Translations under genes and position numbers: made by a program | The notes under the pieces: generated by a model | Database searches by the model: none | What the model was told of the DNA's origin: nothing | The model's input: only the letters and a program-made list of their open reading frames with translations | Shown here: positions 63,894 through 64,000 of the stretch, piece by piece | Layout of the letters: every line of letters starts with the position of its first letter | How positions within the stretch are numbered: the first letter of the stretch is position 1 | NCBI GenBank assembly: GCA_964007875.1 | Contig: CAXGAH010000010.1 | Span: 1-64,000, forward strand | Direction: 5' to 3' | DNA from: UBA1275 sp002323515 | GTDB lineage: Bacteria > Bacteroidota > Rhodothermia > Balneolales > Balneolaceae | Length of the DNA stretch: 64,000 bases

Positions 63894-64000
63894 ATGAAAA
63901 TTCATGAGTATCAAGCCAAAGAAATTTTAGCCTCTTTCGGAGTTCCCGTTCCTAAAGGAATTTCTACGACTACTGTCGAAGGCGCCGTTAAGGCTGCTGA
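63894..64000 (+). CDS. sucC: Succinyl-CoA synthetase beta subunit (partial, runs off window)
   Basis: The ATG at 63894 opens MKIHEYQAKEILASFGVPVP and continues to the edge of the window (35 codons). This N-terminus is highly conserved in the ADP/GDP-forming succinate-CoA ligase beta subunit, an ATP-grasp protein of the TCA cycle. The remainder lies beyond the window. Confidence 0.95.
   Translation, partial: MKIHEYQAKEILASFGVPVPKGISTTTVEGAVKAA

Noticed and set aside
1..64000. Defence system, prophage or integrated element
   Set aside because: No integrase, transposase, restriction, toxin-antitoxin or phage genes were seen, and the tRNA-Ala gene shows no flanking attachment-site duplication.

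Overview
The window is a chromosomal segment from a member of the Bacteroidota-Balneolota-Rhodothermota group. The evidence is the arginine pathway built on an ArgF'-type (N-acyl-ornithine) transcarbamylase, the families DUF4292, DUF4293 and DUF5686, a YpdA-type bacillithiol-disulfide reductase, promoters resembling TTG/TAnnTTTG, and few Shine-Dalgarno sequences. A Balneola-like marine or saline bacterium would fit (two large Na+:solute symporters, one very like vSGLT), but this is inference. Most of the window is ordinary chromosome. No insertion sequence, prophage, CRISPR array or integrase was seen.

Layout. 0-2.1 kb: LMW tyrosine phosphatase, TetR regulator and fructosamine-kinase-like protein (+). 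2.4-11.1 kb: a complete arginine cluster on the minus strand, read GNAT acyltransferase, argG, argC, orphan small ORF, argD, argF', argB, argE, argH. 11.4-16.9 kb: an envelope cassette (+): TPR protein, DUF4292 lipoprotein, EnvC-like LytM protein with degenerate zinc ligands, small membrane protein, M28 peptidase. 16.9-19.6 kb: Ppx/GppA and YpdA, then an SRP RNA gene on the minus strand. 19.7-26.9 kb: a four-gene minus-strand operon of secreted protein, FecR-domain protein, large presumed beta-barrel and CHASE2-adenylate cyclase, a candidate envelope-to-cAMP signalling unit. 27.0-30.8 kb: tRNA-Ala(GGC), OmpA-like protein with TSP3 repeats, DUF5686 outer-membrane protein.

31.2-38.2 kb: a sugar module: Na+ symporter, GH109-like Gfo/Idh/MocA protein, nucleotidyltransferase, anomeric-kinase-like phosphotransferase, and a convergent vSGLT-like symporter. 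Together these look like uptake, release and activation of an N-acetylhexosamine to a UDP-sugar. 38.4-43.2 kb: SPOR lipoprotein, a STAS/RsbW/RsbU partner-switching trio with no adjacent sigma factor, and an MltF-like transglycosylase. 43.4-51.7 kb: DMT transporter, DUF4293, and an RND efflux operon with TolC, adaptor and its TetR repressor. 52-63.7 kb: a polysaccharide region (SLBB exporter, two GT4s, GT2, polymerase/ligase, Wzz-like chain-length protein, UDP-GlcNAc 2-epimerase) with pyrR-pyrB embedded. The window ends in the first codons of sucC.

The least explained items are the FecR/CHASE2/barrel operon, the orphan 83-residue ORF and Cys-rich GNAT in the arginine cluster, the non-standard residue at the acyl-specificity position of ArgF', the GH109-kinase-nucleotidyltransferase cassette, and a frameshifted mini-ORF with a strong ribosome-binding site in the 31 kb intergenic gap.
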